Source of the DNA: Nocardia abscessus NBRC 100374
GTDB lineage: Bacteria > Actinomycetota > Actinomycetes > Mycobacteriales > Mycobacteriaceae
Assembly: GCF_000308455.1 (NCBI RefSeq)
Contig: NZ_BAFP01000139.1
Span: 1-64,000, forward strand
Length of the DNA: 64,000 nucleotides
Reading direction: 5' to 3'
The notes below the pieces were generated by a model, which did no database searches, was not told the DNA's origin, and worked only from the letters and a program-made list of their open reading frames with translations. Shown in pieces: positions 57,104 to 64,000 of the stretch; the stretch's first letter is position 1, and each line of letters starts with the position of its first letter. A program made the translations under genes and the position numbers.

Positions 57104-57607
57104 CTAGGGCCTGTCGGCGGAGTCGACCAGATGCTCGAACGCGCGCAGATTCTGCAGCGACTCGCCGCGCGAGACGCGCCACTTCCATTCCCGCCGAATG
57201 GATTCGGCGAAGCCGAGTTCCAGCAGCACGTTGAAGTCGGCGTCCACGGCCTCGAGGATCTGCCCGAACACCCGGTCCAATTCGTCCGGGGTTACGGCGT
57301 GCGCGGACATCCGGCCGACCAGGTAGATGTCGCCGACCCGGTCGAGGGTGTAGGCGACGGCGTAGAGCCTGCGATTGCGGCGCAGCAGGAACTTGTATAC
57401 GCCTTCGAAGTTCTCGTCCGGCTTACGGCAGACGAACGCTTCGACACGAATCCCGTGCTTGCCCACCGTGAGCATCACGGTGGTCTCGAGCTTGCGCTCG
57501 CCGGGCAGGACGACGACGAAAGTCTCCTCGCCCGGCCGGGTGTACTCGATCTCCCGGTCGCGCAGCGCCTCGTCGATCAGCTGCGCGGTCGCCTGCACCT
57601 CGTTCAC
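57104..57607 (-). CDS. YbjN-domain protein
   Basis: A 167-residue protein with the YbjN fold: VNEVQATAQLIDEALRDREI, ETFVVVLPGERKLETTVMLT, VGKHGIRVEAFVCRKPDENF, EGVYKFLLRRNRRLYAVAYT, DRVGDIYLVGRMSAHAVTPD. The YbjN family resembles type III secretion chaperones in fold; in mycolata this gene (Rv0487) always follows mshA. GTG at 57607 overlaps the mshA stop (GTGA). Function unknown. Confidence 0.88.
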   Translation of the reverse strand: MNEVQATAQLIDEALRDREIEYTRPGEETFVVVLPGERKLETTVMLTVGKHGIRVEAFVCRKPDENFEGVYKFLLRRNRRLYAVAYTLDRVGDIYLVGRMSAHAVTPDELDRVFGQILEAVDADFNVLLELGFAESIRREWKWRVSRGESLQNLRAFEHLVDSADRP

Positions 57608-59049
57608 CGGCGTACTCCCATCCGGCGCCGCCACAGCGCCCGCGATCTGGCCTGGCTGCTCTCGGCGAGCAGAGCCGCCGTCCGTTCTCCGGCCAGGCTA
57701 GTGCGGTCGGCGGCCGCCGGGTCGTAGGCGTCGGCGCGCACGGCGCTGTGCGCCAGGCCGCGGCCGCCGAGCGCGGAGCGCTCGTCGCGGAAACCGGCCA
57801 GGGCCGCGGCGTAGCTGGCGAGTAGGCCGTCTGCCGTGTGCGCCCAGGAGAAATTGGCGGCGTGCGCGACGGCCCGCTCGCCCATCCGGCGCAGCCGACC
57901 GGGGTCGTTCAGCAGGTGCCGCAGCGCGTTCGCCCAGTCGGAGGTGCGATGTCCCGGGACCAGCAGGCCGGACACGTCGTGCCGCACGGCCGTGCCGAGA
58001 CCACCCACATCGGCGGCCAGCACGGGAGTGCCGCTGGCCTGCGCCTCGATCGCGACCAAGCCGAAGGACTCGTTGTAGCTGGGCACCGCCACCAGGTCGG
58101 CGGCGCGATAGACCAGCACCAGCCGCTGCGGCGGCTGCGGGGGCAGGAAGCTGACCCGCGCGGCGATGCCCAGTTCGGCGGCCAGCTCGATCAGCGCGTC
58201 GGGGCGGTCCAAGCCGCTGCCGGAGGGCCCACCCACGATCAGCACGCGCAGCGGGCGCTCGGGCTCGGCGCGCAACACCTCCGCCGCGGCGCGCACCAGC
58301 ACATCGGGCGCCTTCAGCGGCTGGATCCGGCCGACGAACGCGACGATCTGCTCGTCGGCGGCCAGGCCGAGCGCCGTGCGGGCGGCGGCCTTGTCACCGG
58401 GGCGGTAGCGGGTCAGGTCCGCGCCGGGCGGTACGACATCGATGCGCTGCGGGTCGGCCCCATAGAGCTCGACCAGCTGGCGGGCTTCCTCGGCGGTATT
58501 GGCGACGAGCCGATCGGATTCGGCGATCACCTGCTTCTCGCCGATCTCGCGGGTCGCCGGTTCGGGGCAGTCGCCCTCGGCCAGCGCCGCGTTCTTCACC
58601 GCGGCCAGCGTGTGCGCGGTGTGCACCAGCGGCACCCGCCACCGGTCCCTGGCCAGCCAGCCGACCTGGCCGGACAGCCAGTAATGCGAGTGGACCAGAT
58701 CGTAATAGCCGGGCAGATGCCGAGCCTCCTGGCGCAACACCTCCGCGGTGAAGGGGCACAGCTGAGTGGGCAGATCGTGTTTGTCCAGCCCCTCGAACGG
58801 GCCTGCCACCACGTTGCGCACCAGCACGCCGGGCGCCGCCTCCTGCACGGGCGGGAGGTTGGACGCGGTCGCCCGGGTGAAGATCTCCACCTCGGTGCCG
58901 CGCCGGGCCAGCTCGACGGCTGTTTGCAGGACATAGACGTTCATGCCGCCGGCGTCGCCGGTCCCTGGCTGAGCGAGTGGTGAGGTGTGCACCGATAACA
59001 CGGCGATACGGTTCGGCCGTAGGTCCAGGCGCTGACTCACACTATCCAT
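57604..59049 (-). CDS. mshA: D-inositol-3-phosphate glycosyltransferase
   Basis: MshA starts mycothiol synthesis by moving GlcNAc from UDP-GlcNAc to inositol 3-phosphate. The 481-residue GT-B, GT4-family protein has IAVLSVHTSPLAQPGTGDAG, GMNVYVLQTAVELARRGTEV, VHSHYWLSGQVGWLARDRW, HTAHTLAAVKNAALAEGDCP, and the donor site VPSYNESFGLVAIEAQASGT with its EX7E. Length and motifs fit the family closely. First gene of the unit with the ybjN-like gene. ATG at 59049. Confidence 0.96.
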   Translation of the reverse strand: MDSVSQRLDLRPNRIAVLSVHTSPLAQPGTGDAGGMNVYVLQTAVELARRGTEVEIFTRATASNLPPVQEAAPGVLVRNVVAGPFEGLDKHDLPTQLCPFTAEVLRQEARHLPGYYDLVHSHYWLSGQVGWLARDRWRVPLVHTAHTLAAVKNAALAEGDCPEPATREIGEKQVIAESDRLVANTAEEARQLVELYGADPQRIDVVPPGADLTRYRPGDKAAARTALGLAADEQIVAFVGRIQPLKAPDVLVRAAAEVLRAEPERPLRVLIVGGPSGSGLDRPDALIELAAELGIAARVSFLPPQPPQRLVLVYRAADLVAVPSYNESFGLVAIEAQASGTPVLAADVGGLGTAVRHDVSGLLVPGHRTSDWANALRHLLNDPGRLRRMGERAVAHAANFSWAHTADGLLASYAAALAGFRDERSALGGRGLAHSAVRADAYDPAAADRTSLAGERTAALLAESSQARSRALWRRRMGVRR

Positions 59050-59126
59050 AGTGCACGTTGCGTTCCCCGGCCCAGACGCGCTATCCGCGGCAAGTGAGAG
59101 CTATCACAGACCGGACATGACACCGA

Positions 59127-59948
59127 TCACAAGCTCTCGGCGAACGCGCTCACCTCGGCGACGAACCGCGAACGGTCCTCGATGAACAGGCCGTGCTGGG
59201 CGTCTTCCCAGAACGACGCACGGGCGTTCGGGACGGTGTCGGCGATGAAGCGCCCGTTCTCGATCGGCACGACCTGATCGGCGGTCCCGTGCAGGACGAG
59301 CACCGGAACGTCCAGCGCGCGCAGTGTCCCGGTGTTGTCGACGGTGCGGTAGAACAGTGCTTTGCGCACCGCGGGCGGGGTGGCGAGACTGGCCCCGAAC
59401 AGGCGCTGCGCGTCCGGGCCCTTGTCCGCGCCCGGTCCGGTGTTGGCATTGCCGAACGCACCGAAAGCGCGCAGGGCCCGCCCCGCGCTCTCCTCGAAGA
59501 CGCCCGGCATCGCCTCCCGCATCATGCTGCCGGTGGCCGCACCCGGCACGCCGGGGCCGATGTTCGCCATCGAGCCGGTGTAGACGAGACCCGCGACGGC
59601 GTCGGTGCCGTACGCGGTCACATAGTCCGAGAGGACGATCCCGCCGTAGGACCAGCCGAGCAGCACCGCGCCGGAGTCGATGCCCTCGACGGCGAGCACG
59701 GCCGCGACGTCGGCCGCCCAGTTCTTCGGATCGTCGTAGCCCGTCGCGGGTGCGTCGGAGTAGCCGTGGCCGCGCAGGTCGACGGCGATCACCCGCAAAC
59801 GCGCGGCGAGGTCGTCGGCGGCCGCGCCCCAGCAGCGCAGGTTCGCCGACCAACCGTGCAGCAGCACCAGCGGGCGGGCGTGCGCCGGACCGCTCACCCG
59901 GTAGACGATGTTCGTTCCGTCCGCGCTCACCACGTCCCGAATAGCCAT
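59127..59948 (-). CDS. Alpha/beta hydrolase
   Basis: A 273-residue hydrolase: RPLVLLHGWSANLRCWGAAA with the oxyanion HGW, VIAVDLRGHGYSDAPATGYD, AVLLGWSYGGIVLSDYVTAY with the nucleophile Ser in GWSYGG, DVPVLVLHGTADQVVPIENG with the acid and AQHGLFIEDRSRFVAEVSAF with the histidine. All three catalytic residues are present. The chloroperoxidase/haloalkane type is closest. No signal peptide, cytoplasmic. Divergent from an SDR gene 70 bp away. Substrate unknown. Confidence 0.89.
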   Translation of the reverse strand: MAIRDVVSADGTNIVYRVSGPAHARPLVLLHGWSANLRCWGAAADDLAARLRVIAVDLRGHGYSDAPATGYDDPKNWAADVAAVLAVEGIDSGAVLLGWSYGGIVLSDYVTAYGTDAVAGLVYTGSMANIGPGVPGAATGSMMREAMPGVFEESAGRALRAFGAFGNANTGPGADKGPDAQRLFGASLATPPAVRKALFYRTVDNTGTLRALDVPVLVLHGTADQVVPIENGRFIADTVPNARASFWEDAQHGLFIEDRSRFVAEVSAFAESL

Positions 59949-60021
59949 GCCACTCAGGCTAACGGCGATCCCGGTGACCGCACCGGGCCCGGCAAACCTC
60001 GCGCACCTAAGATCTACCGGC

Positions 60022-60756
60022 ATGAGCACTCGCACCGCCGTCGTCACCGGAGCCAGCTCGGGGATCGGCGAGGCCACCGCCCGCGAGCTGGCGAAGCAGG
60101 GCTTCCACGTCTACGTCGGCGCCCGCAGGCTGGATCGCCTGCGCCGCCTCGCCGACGAGATCGGCGGCACCGCACTGGAACTCGACGTCACCTCGGACGA
60201 GTCGGTGCGCACGTTCACCGAGGCGGTCGAGCGGGCCGACGTGCTGGTCAACAACGCGGGCGGCGCCAAGGGCATGGCCCCGGTCGCCGAGGCCGACCTG
60301 GACGACTGGCGCTGGATGTGGGAGACCAACGTGCTCGGCACGCTGCGCGTCACCAAAGCCCTGCTGCCCAAGCTGATCGCCTCCGGCGACGGGTTGATCG
60401 TCACCGTCACGTCGGTGGCCGCGTTCACCGCCTACGACAACGGTTCCGGCTACACCTCCGCCAAGCACGCGCAGGCCGTGTTGCACCGCACGCTGCGCGG
60501 GGAGCTGCTCGGGCAGCCGGTGCGGCTGACCGAGATCGCCCCCGGCGCCGTGGAAACCGAATTCTCGCTGGTTCGCTTCGACGGCGACGCGGACCGGGCC
60601 GCGAAGGTGTACGAGGGCATCGACCCGCTGGTCGCCCAGGACATCGCGGAGGTCATCGGCTTCGTCGCGTCGCGGCCCGCGCACGTCAACCTGGACCAGA
60701 TCGTCATCAAGCCGAGGGATCAGGCGGACGCGGGCCGATTCGCTCGTCGCGGCTGA
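60022..60756 (+). CDS. Short-chain dehydrogenase/reductase
   Basis: A 244-residue classical SDR: TAVVTGASSGIGEATARELA at residues 5-24 with TGxxxGxG, LVNNAGGAKGMAPVAEADL with NNAG, VTVTSVAAFTAYDNGSGYTS, and the catalytic YTSAKHA (YxxxK). Near Rv0484c of M. tuberculosis by position and pattern, yet the substrate is unknown. ATG at 60022. Read toward mscL with a 140-bp gap. Confidence 0.91.
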   Translation: MSTRTAVVTGASSGIGEATARELAKQGFHVYVGARRLDRLRRLADEIGGTALELDVTSDESVRTFTEAVERADVLVNNAGGAKGMAPVAEADLDDWRWMWETNVLGTLRVTKALLPKLIASGDGLIVTVTSVAAFTAYDNGSGYTSAKHAQAVLHRTLRGELLGQPVRLTEIAPGAVETEFSLVRFDGDADRAAKVYEGIDPLVAQDIAEVIGFVASRPAHVNLDQIVIKPRDQADAGRFARRG

Positions 60757-60895
60757 CCATTTCATAGCCGAAGCGAATCAATCAGCTTTCGTGGTCGTTC
60801 CGGCCGCGAATTGCTGCGACTTCGCTATTCGATTCGAACCGTTAGCATCCGAGCAGCCGTAAGGGTAAGGACATCGGATGGGAGTGGTTAGGCTC

Positions 60896-61348
60896 ATGTT
60901 CAAGGGTTTCAAAGAGTTCCTGATGCGCGGGAACGTCATCGATCTCGCGGTCGCCGTGGTGATGGGCACCGCGTTCACCGCCGTGGTGACCTCGGTGACG
61001 AAAGGCGTGGTGAATCCGCTGCTCGCGGTCTTCGGCAGCACCCACGAACTGGGCCTCGGCGTGCAGCTGATCTCCTCCAAACCCGCCACCTTCATCGCCG
61101 TCGGCCCGATCATCACGGCGGTCGTCGATTTCGTGATGGTCGCCGCGGTGCTGTACTTCGTGCTGATGCTGCCGATGAAGACGATCAAGAACCGCTTCGG
61201 CACCCCCAAGGCCGCCGAGCCCACCGAGATCGAGCTGCTGACCGAGATCCGCGACCTGCTCGCCGAGCGGCACGCGGCGGTCCGCGCCGAACGCTCGGCC
61301 GACCGCGAGGTCGAACAAGCCGCGAAAGAGGACGCGAAGGTCCGCTAG
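60896..61348 (+). CDS. mscL: Large-conductance mechanosensitive channel
   Basis: A 150-residue MscL: FKGFKEFLMRGNVIDLAVAV, GTAFTAVVTSVTKGVVNPLL for TM1, AVGPIITAVVDFVMVAAVLY for TM2, then a charged C-terminal helix EIELLTEIRDLLAERHAAVR. The channel opens under membrane tension to release solutes. I chose ATG at 60896, which gives the normal start (M[FL]KGFKEFLxRGN); an upstream ATG at 60878 would add six residues. It ends 7 bp before the convergent transpeptidase gene. Confidence 0.95.
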   Translation: MFKGFKEFLMRGNVIDLAVAVVMGTAFTAVVTSVTKGVVNPLLAVFGSTHELGLGVQLISSKPATFIAVGPIITAVVDFVMVAAVLYFVLMLPMKTIKNRFGTPKAAEPTEIELLTEIRDLLAERHAAVRAERSADREVEQAAKEDAKVR

Positions 61349-61354
61349 AACCGC

Positions 61355-62593
61355 TCAGCGCGCGCCGGCCGGCTGCGGAGGCAGCGGGGTGGCGGAGACC
61401 ACGGCAGAGGGCGCACCCCGCAACGCCGACATGGTTTTCCAGCTGTTCCAGTCGATGGTCCAGTCGTAGAGGTCGCCGTCGGCGGCCGAAAGCGGGATCG
61501 AGGTTCCGGTCACCTCGACCGGATCGCCGTACAGGGCCGTGGGGAAGTACGCCTGGGCGTCGCCGGGAGACAGGTTGATGCACCCGTTGGTGACGTTCGC
61601 CGAGCCTTGCGCCGACAGTGATTCCGGGTTGGCGTGGATGAATTCGCCGTTGTTGGAGATGCGTACCGCCCAGCGTTCGCGAACGTTGGTGTAGTACGGC
61701 GGATTCGACATCATGAAGTCCTCGTACTTCTCGGTGACCACGTGGATGCCGGACCGGGTGACGTTGCGCGGCTCGTTGCCCTCGCCGTAGCTGACCGCGA
61801 AATCGAACACCGTCCGCCCGTCGCGGACCACCTGCATGCGGTGGCTCGGGGCGTTCGCCTTGACGATCTGACTGCGCCCGATGCGGAAATCCGTGGTCAG
61901 ATCGGAATCGCCGTAGTTGCCGCCGCCCAGATCGAGTCCGTAGAGCCGGGCCGACACGTGCACGCTGGTGCCCGGCGTCCAGTAGTTCTTCGGACGCCAG
62001 TGCAGCCGCGAGCCGTTGTCGTCCGGAAACCAGGCCCACGCGCCCTCGGTCGGCGGGTCGGTGGTGATGGTGAGCGCCTTCTCCACCGCCGCCTTGTTCG
62101 TGACGGCGGACTTGAATTGCAGGATGATCGGCGCCGCGATGCCGACCTCCTGGTTGTCGCCGATGTTCAGGGTCGCGGGAACGGTGCTCTTGGGCGCGAG
62201 CGTCTGGAACGAACCGTCGATCGGTATCGGCTTGCCGTCGGTGCCGACCGCGGTGCCCGACCAGGTGTATGTGGCGTCGTAGCCGAGCGGCTCGGTGATG
62301 GTGTAGCCGCGTTTGTCCGGTGCGAGCTCGCCACGCACCTGCTTGCCCGCGGCGTTGGTCAGCGCGACCTGATCGATCGTGCCGTCGCTGATCGCTACGG
62401 AGACCGGCGCGGTCGGGTTGACGTTCTCGGCGTCGTCGGCCGGGGTCAGCGTCACCTCGGCGATCGGACCGGCGTCGGAGCCCGACCGGTCCGCGTCGTG
62501 GTCGATCGTGCAGCCGGCCGCCAGGGCGACGACCACCAGGAGGACAGCCGACACCACGGCAACCGATCGGTGGATCATCGGGCGGTGGTTCAC
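61355..62593 (-). CDS. L,D-transpeptidase lipoprotein (LprQ/LdtMt5-like)
   Basis: A 412-residue exported enzyme that makes 3-3 cross-links in peptidoglycan. Lipoprotein signal with C28 (VVVALAAGCTIDHDA). Two Ig-like domains (GPIAEVTLTPADDAENVNPT onward) and a YkuD catalytic domain: the histidine H320 in GEFIHANPESL and the nucleophile C338 in ANVTNGCINLSPGDAQAYF. The motif has Asn where most enzymes have His (SHGC), so the T-N-G-C form is unusual. The mycobacterial gene next to murB, Rv0483, is the likely orthologue. Confidence 0.91.
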   Translation of the reverse strand: MNHRPMIHRSVAVVSAVLLVVVALAAGCTIDHDADRSGSDAGPIAEVTLTPADDAENVNPTAPVSVAISDGTIDQVALTNAAGKQVRGELAPDKRGYTITEPLGYDATYTWSGTAVGTDGKPIPIDGSFQTLAPKSTVPATLNIGDNQEVGIAAPIILQFKSAVTNKAAVEKALTITTDPPTEGAWAWFPDDNGSRLHWRPKNYWTPGTSVHVSARLYGLDLGGGNYGDSDLTTDFRIGRSQIVKANAPSHRMQVVRDGRTVFDFAVSYGEGNEPRNVTRSGIHVVTEKYEDFMMSNPPYYTNVRERWAVRISNNGEFIHANPESLSAQGSANVTNGCINLSPGDAQAYFPTALYGDPVEVTGTSIPLSAADGDLYDWTIDWNSWKTMSALRGAPSAVVSATPLPPQPAGAR

Positions 62594-62661
62594 TTCGTCG
62601 AATCTACGCGCGGCGCGCGGTCCGATCCGTCGCCGCAGCGTGTGGTGTCGACCTCAGCGCG

Positions 62662-63756
62662 TCAGAGCGTGACACCGACGGTGACCGGTTCCGGCTCCAG
62701 TGTGATCCCGAAACGCTCGGCCACGCCGTCGCGCACCGTCCTGGCCAGCGCCACCAAGTCGTCCGCGGTGGCGTGGCCGCGATTGGTCAGCGCCAGTGTG
62801 TGTTTCGTCGACAGCCGGGCGGGCGCCTCGGCGCCGGGGAAGCCCTTGGCGAAACCCGCCCGCTCGATGAGCCAGCCCGCGGAGAACTTCACGCCGTCCG
62901 GCGCCGGATAGGTCGGTACCGTGGCATCGCCTACGTGTGCGGCGATCGCGGCGCGCACCTGCGCCACCCGATCCGGCGCGACCACCGGGTTGGTGAAGAA
63001 CGAGCCCGCGCTCCAGGTGTCGTGGTCGGTGGGATCGAGCACCATGCCCTTGCCCGCGCGCAACCGCAGCACCGCGTCCCTGACCTGTGCGGCAGGCCGG
63101 GACTCGCCGTCCGCCGCGCCCACCGCCGTGGCGAGTTCGCCGTACCGCAGCGGCACGCTGGAACCGTCGGCGCGCAGCGCGAAGTCGACCGCGAGCACGA
63201 CGGCGTCGTCGCGGTGCTTGAGCACGCTGGTGCGGTAGCCGAACCCGAGTTCGCCGGGCTCCACCCAGCGGATCTCCCCACTCGCCCGGTCCAGCAGGCG
63301 CACCCGGCGCAGCAGGTTCGCCACCTCCGCGCCGTAGGCGCCCACGTTCTGCACCGGCGTCGCGCCCGCGGAGCCGGGAATGCCGGACAGGCACTCCAGC
63401 CCGCCGAGTCCGGCGGCGACCGTCGCACCCACCACGTCGTCCCAGTTCGCGCCCGCCTCCGCGACCACACCACCGTCGCCGATCTCGACGCCGGCGGTGG
63501 CTACCCGCACCACCACGCCGTCGAAGCCGTCGTCACCGACGAGCAGATTGGAGCCGCCCGCGAGCAGCAGCACCGGGACGCCCGCCGCGTCCAGCGCGCG
63601 CACTGTCGCGACCAGCGCTTCGGTGGTCGCGCACTCGGCGAGCAGGGCGGGGCCGCCCACTCGCAGCGTGGTCAGCTCCGCCAGCCGCACGTCGGCGCGC
63701 AGCCGCGCACCGGTGCCGGCGAGGAGGTCCGACGGCACCACTCGTGAAGTTCGCAC
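62662..63756 (-). CDS. murB: UDP-N-acetylenolpyruvoylglucosamine reductase
   Basis: MurB reduces the enolpyruvyl group of UDP-GlcNAc to make UDP-MurNAc, in peptidoglycan synthesis. The 364-residue type I enzyme has LAELTTLRVGGPALLAECAT, VLLLAGGSNLLVGDDGFDGV, GLGGLECLSGIPGSAGATPV with the FAD motif, FGYRTSVLKHRDDAVVLAVD, SAGSFFTNPVVAPDRVAQVR with the catalytic serine, and SAGWLIERAGFAKGF. A GTG at 63756 is the start. The promoter region contains an imperfect duplication and a 16-bp palindrome. Confidence 0.96.
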   Translation of the reverse strand: MRTSRVVPSDLLAGTGARLRADVRLAELTTLRVGGPALLAECATTEALVATVRALDAAGVPVLLLAGGSNLLVGDDGFDGVVVRVATAGVEIGDGGVVAEAGANWDDVVGATVAAGLGGLECLSGIPGSAGATPVQNVGAYGAEVANLLRRVRLLDRASGEIRWVEPGELGFGYRTSVLKHRDDAVVLAVDFALRADGSSVPLRYGELATAVGAADGESRPAAQVRDAVLRLRAGKGMVLDPTDHDTWSAGSFFTNPVVAPDRVAQVRAAIAAHVGDATVPTYPAPDGVKFSAGWLIERAGFAKGFPGAEAPARLSTKHTLALTNRGHATADDLVALARTVRDGVAERFGITLEPEPVTVGVTL

Positions 63757-63837
63757 GCCACACGGTAGCGTGCAGTGCACTGCACGAGGACGGCTGCTGG
63801 CCGCTCGTGCAATTCGTGCGGCGCACGGTAGCGTGTG
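63741..63837. repeat. Imperfect duplication flanking a 16-bp palindrome upstream of murB
   Basis: A stretch starting CTCGTG at 63741 and ending CACGGTAGCGTG at 63760-63771 is repeated with about 25 of 31 bases at 63804-63837 (period 63-66). Between the copies GTGCAGTGCACTGCAC at 63770-63785 is a perfect palindrome. The first copy covers the murB start codon and the second the region before the DUF2505 start, so each gene has its own copy in its leader. The palindrome is a likely operator; its regulator is unknown. Confidence 0.6.
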
Positions 63838-63842
63838 GAGCC

Positions 63843-64000
63843 ATGGCTACACCGCTGGCGTACACGGCCCGCTACTCCCATCCGCCCGCCGCGGTACGCG
63901 CGGCATTCGCCGACGAGCAGTTCTGGAAGGATCGGATCGCGGAGGTCGGCGGCCCCGGCGCCCGGCTCGAGTCGATCACCGTCAGCGGCGACCAGGTGCG
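63843..64000 (+). CDS. DUF2505 family protein, cut by window edge
   Basis: The frame starts MATPLAYTARYSHPPAAVRA, then FADEQFWKDRIAEVGGPGAR, LESITVSGDQV, and continues past the last base. This is the N-terminal part of DUF2505, an SRPBCC-like fold found in mycolata beside murB (Rv0481c). Function unknown. Divergent from murB across an 86-bp region that holds the 16-bp palindrome. Confidence 0.78.
   Translation, partial: MATPLAYTARYSHPPAAVRAAFADEQFWKDRIAEVGGPGARLESITVSGDQV

Noticed and set aside
1..64000. tRNA, rRNA and known riboswitch classes
   Set aside because: I looked through the intergenic regions by eye and found no cloverleaf or conserved riboswitch core; a covariance-model scan would be needed to be sure.

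Overview
The window is chromosomal DNA of a high-GC actinomycete. Mycolyl-actinobacterial marker genes (mshA for mycothiol, senX3-regX3, a small basic bTHX ribosomal protein gene, a Cds1-type cysteine desulfhydrase) and a gene order that, from memory, runs parallel to Mycobacterium tuberculosis Rv0482 (murB) to Rv0534c (menA) point to Nocardia or a close relative. The genus is an inference from gene content; no marker gene was compared. No rRNA, tRNA, CRISPR array, transposase or phage structural gene was found.

Layout, left to right. 1-5.8 kb: a frameshifted SARP/BTAD regulator running off the left edge, an SRPBCC protein, a 64-bp direct repeat, menA, a holin-like membrane protein, a two-gene HTH/Clp-N operon with a doubled operator, a cysteine desulfhydrase operon and a BldC-type regulator. 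5.8-17.9 kb is an accessory block between menA and the cytochrome c maturation genes: Nocardia-type secreted proteins, a membrane protein/STAND-TPR ATPase pair, an XRE regulator followed by four small ORFs chained by ATGA overlaps, a decayed pair of small genes, a lipoprotein, and a Uma2-type nuclease. 18-25 kb: cytochrome c maturation (ccsB, resB, ccdA, resA), a histidine phosphatase and hemL in one leftward operon. 25-31 kb: small secreted and membrane proteins, hemB, a Sel1/TPR protein. 31-36.2 kb: rex-hemA-hemC-cobA/hemD, preceded by a clear Rex operator.

36-47.7 kb: a glutaredoxin-like protein, HAD phosphatase, acyltransferase and epimerase, bTHX, an excisionase-like HTH protein, proC, thioesterase, sugar isomerase, a disordered membrane protein, Ppx/GppA phosphatase and a cysteine-rich conserved protein. 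47.7-64 kb: senX3-regX3, HxlR regulator, F420/NADP oxidoreductase, an ECF sigma factor with its YciI partner, a secreted CocE-type hydrolase behind overlapping palindromes, gpmA, a ROK kinase, ybjN-like gene, mshA, an alpha/beta hydrolase, SDR, mscL, an L,D-transpeptidase lipoprotein, murB and the start of a DUF2505 gene.

Functional themes: tetrapyrrole synthesis (hemL, hemB, hemA, hemC, cobA/hemD) sits beside haem-consuming cytochrome c assembly and menaquinone synthesis, with Rex tying haem production to NADH/NAD+ state. Cell-envelope genes (murB, ldt, mscL, acyltransferase) and redox-buffer genes (mshA, cds1) share the core. The most novel-looking material is the HTH/Clp-N operon with twin dyads, the STAND-TPR/membrane pair with a shared repeat motif, and the coupled small-ORF cassette.
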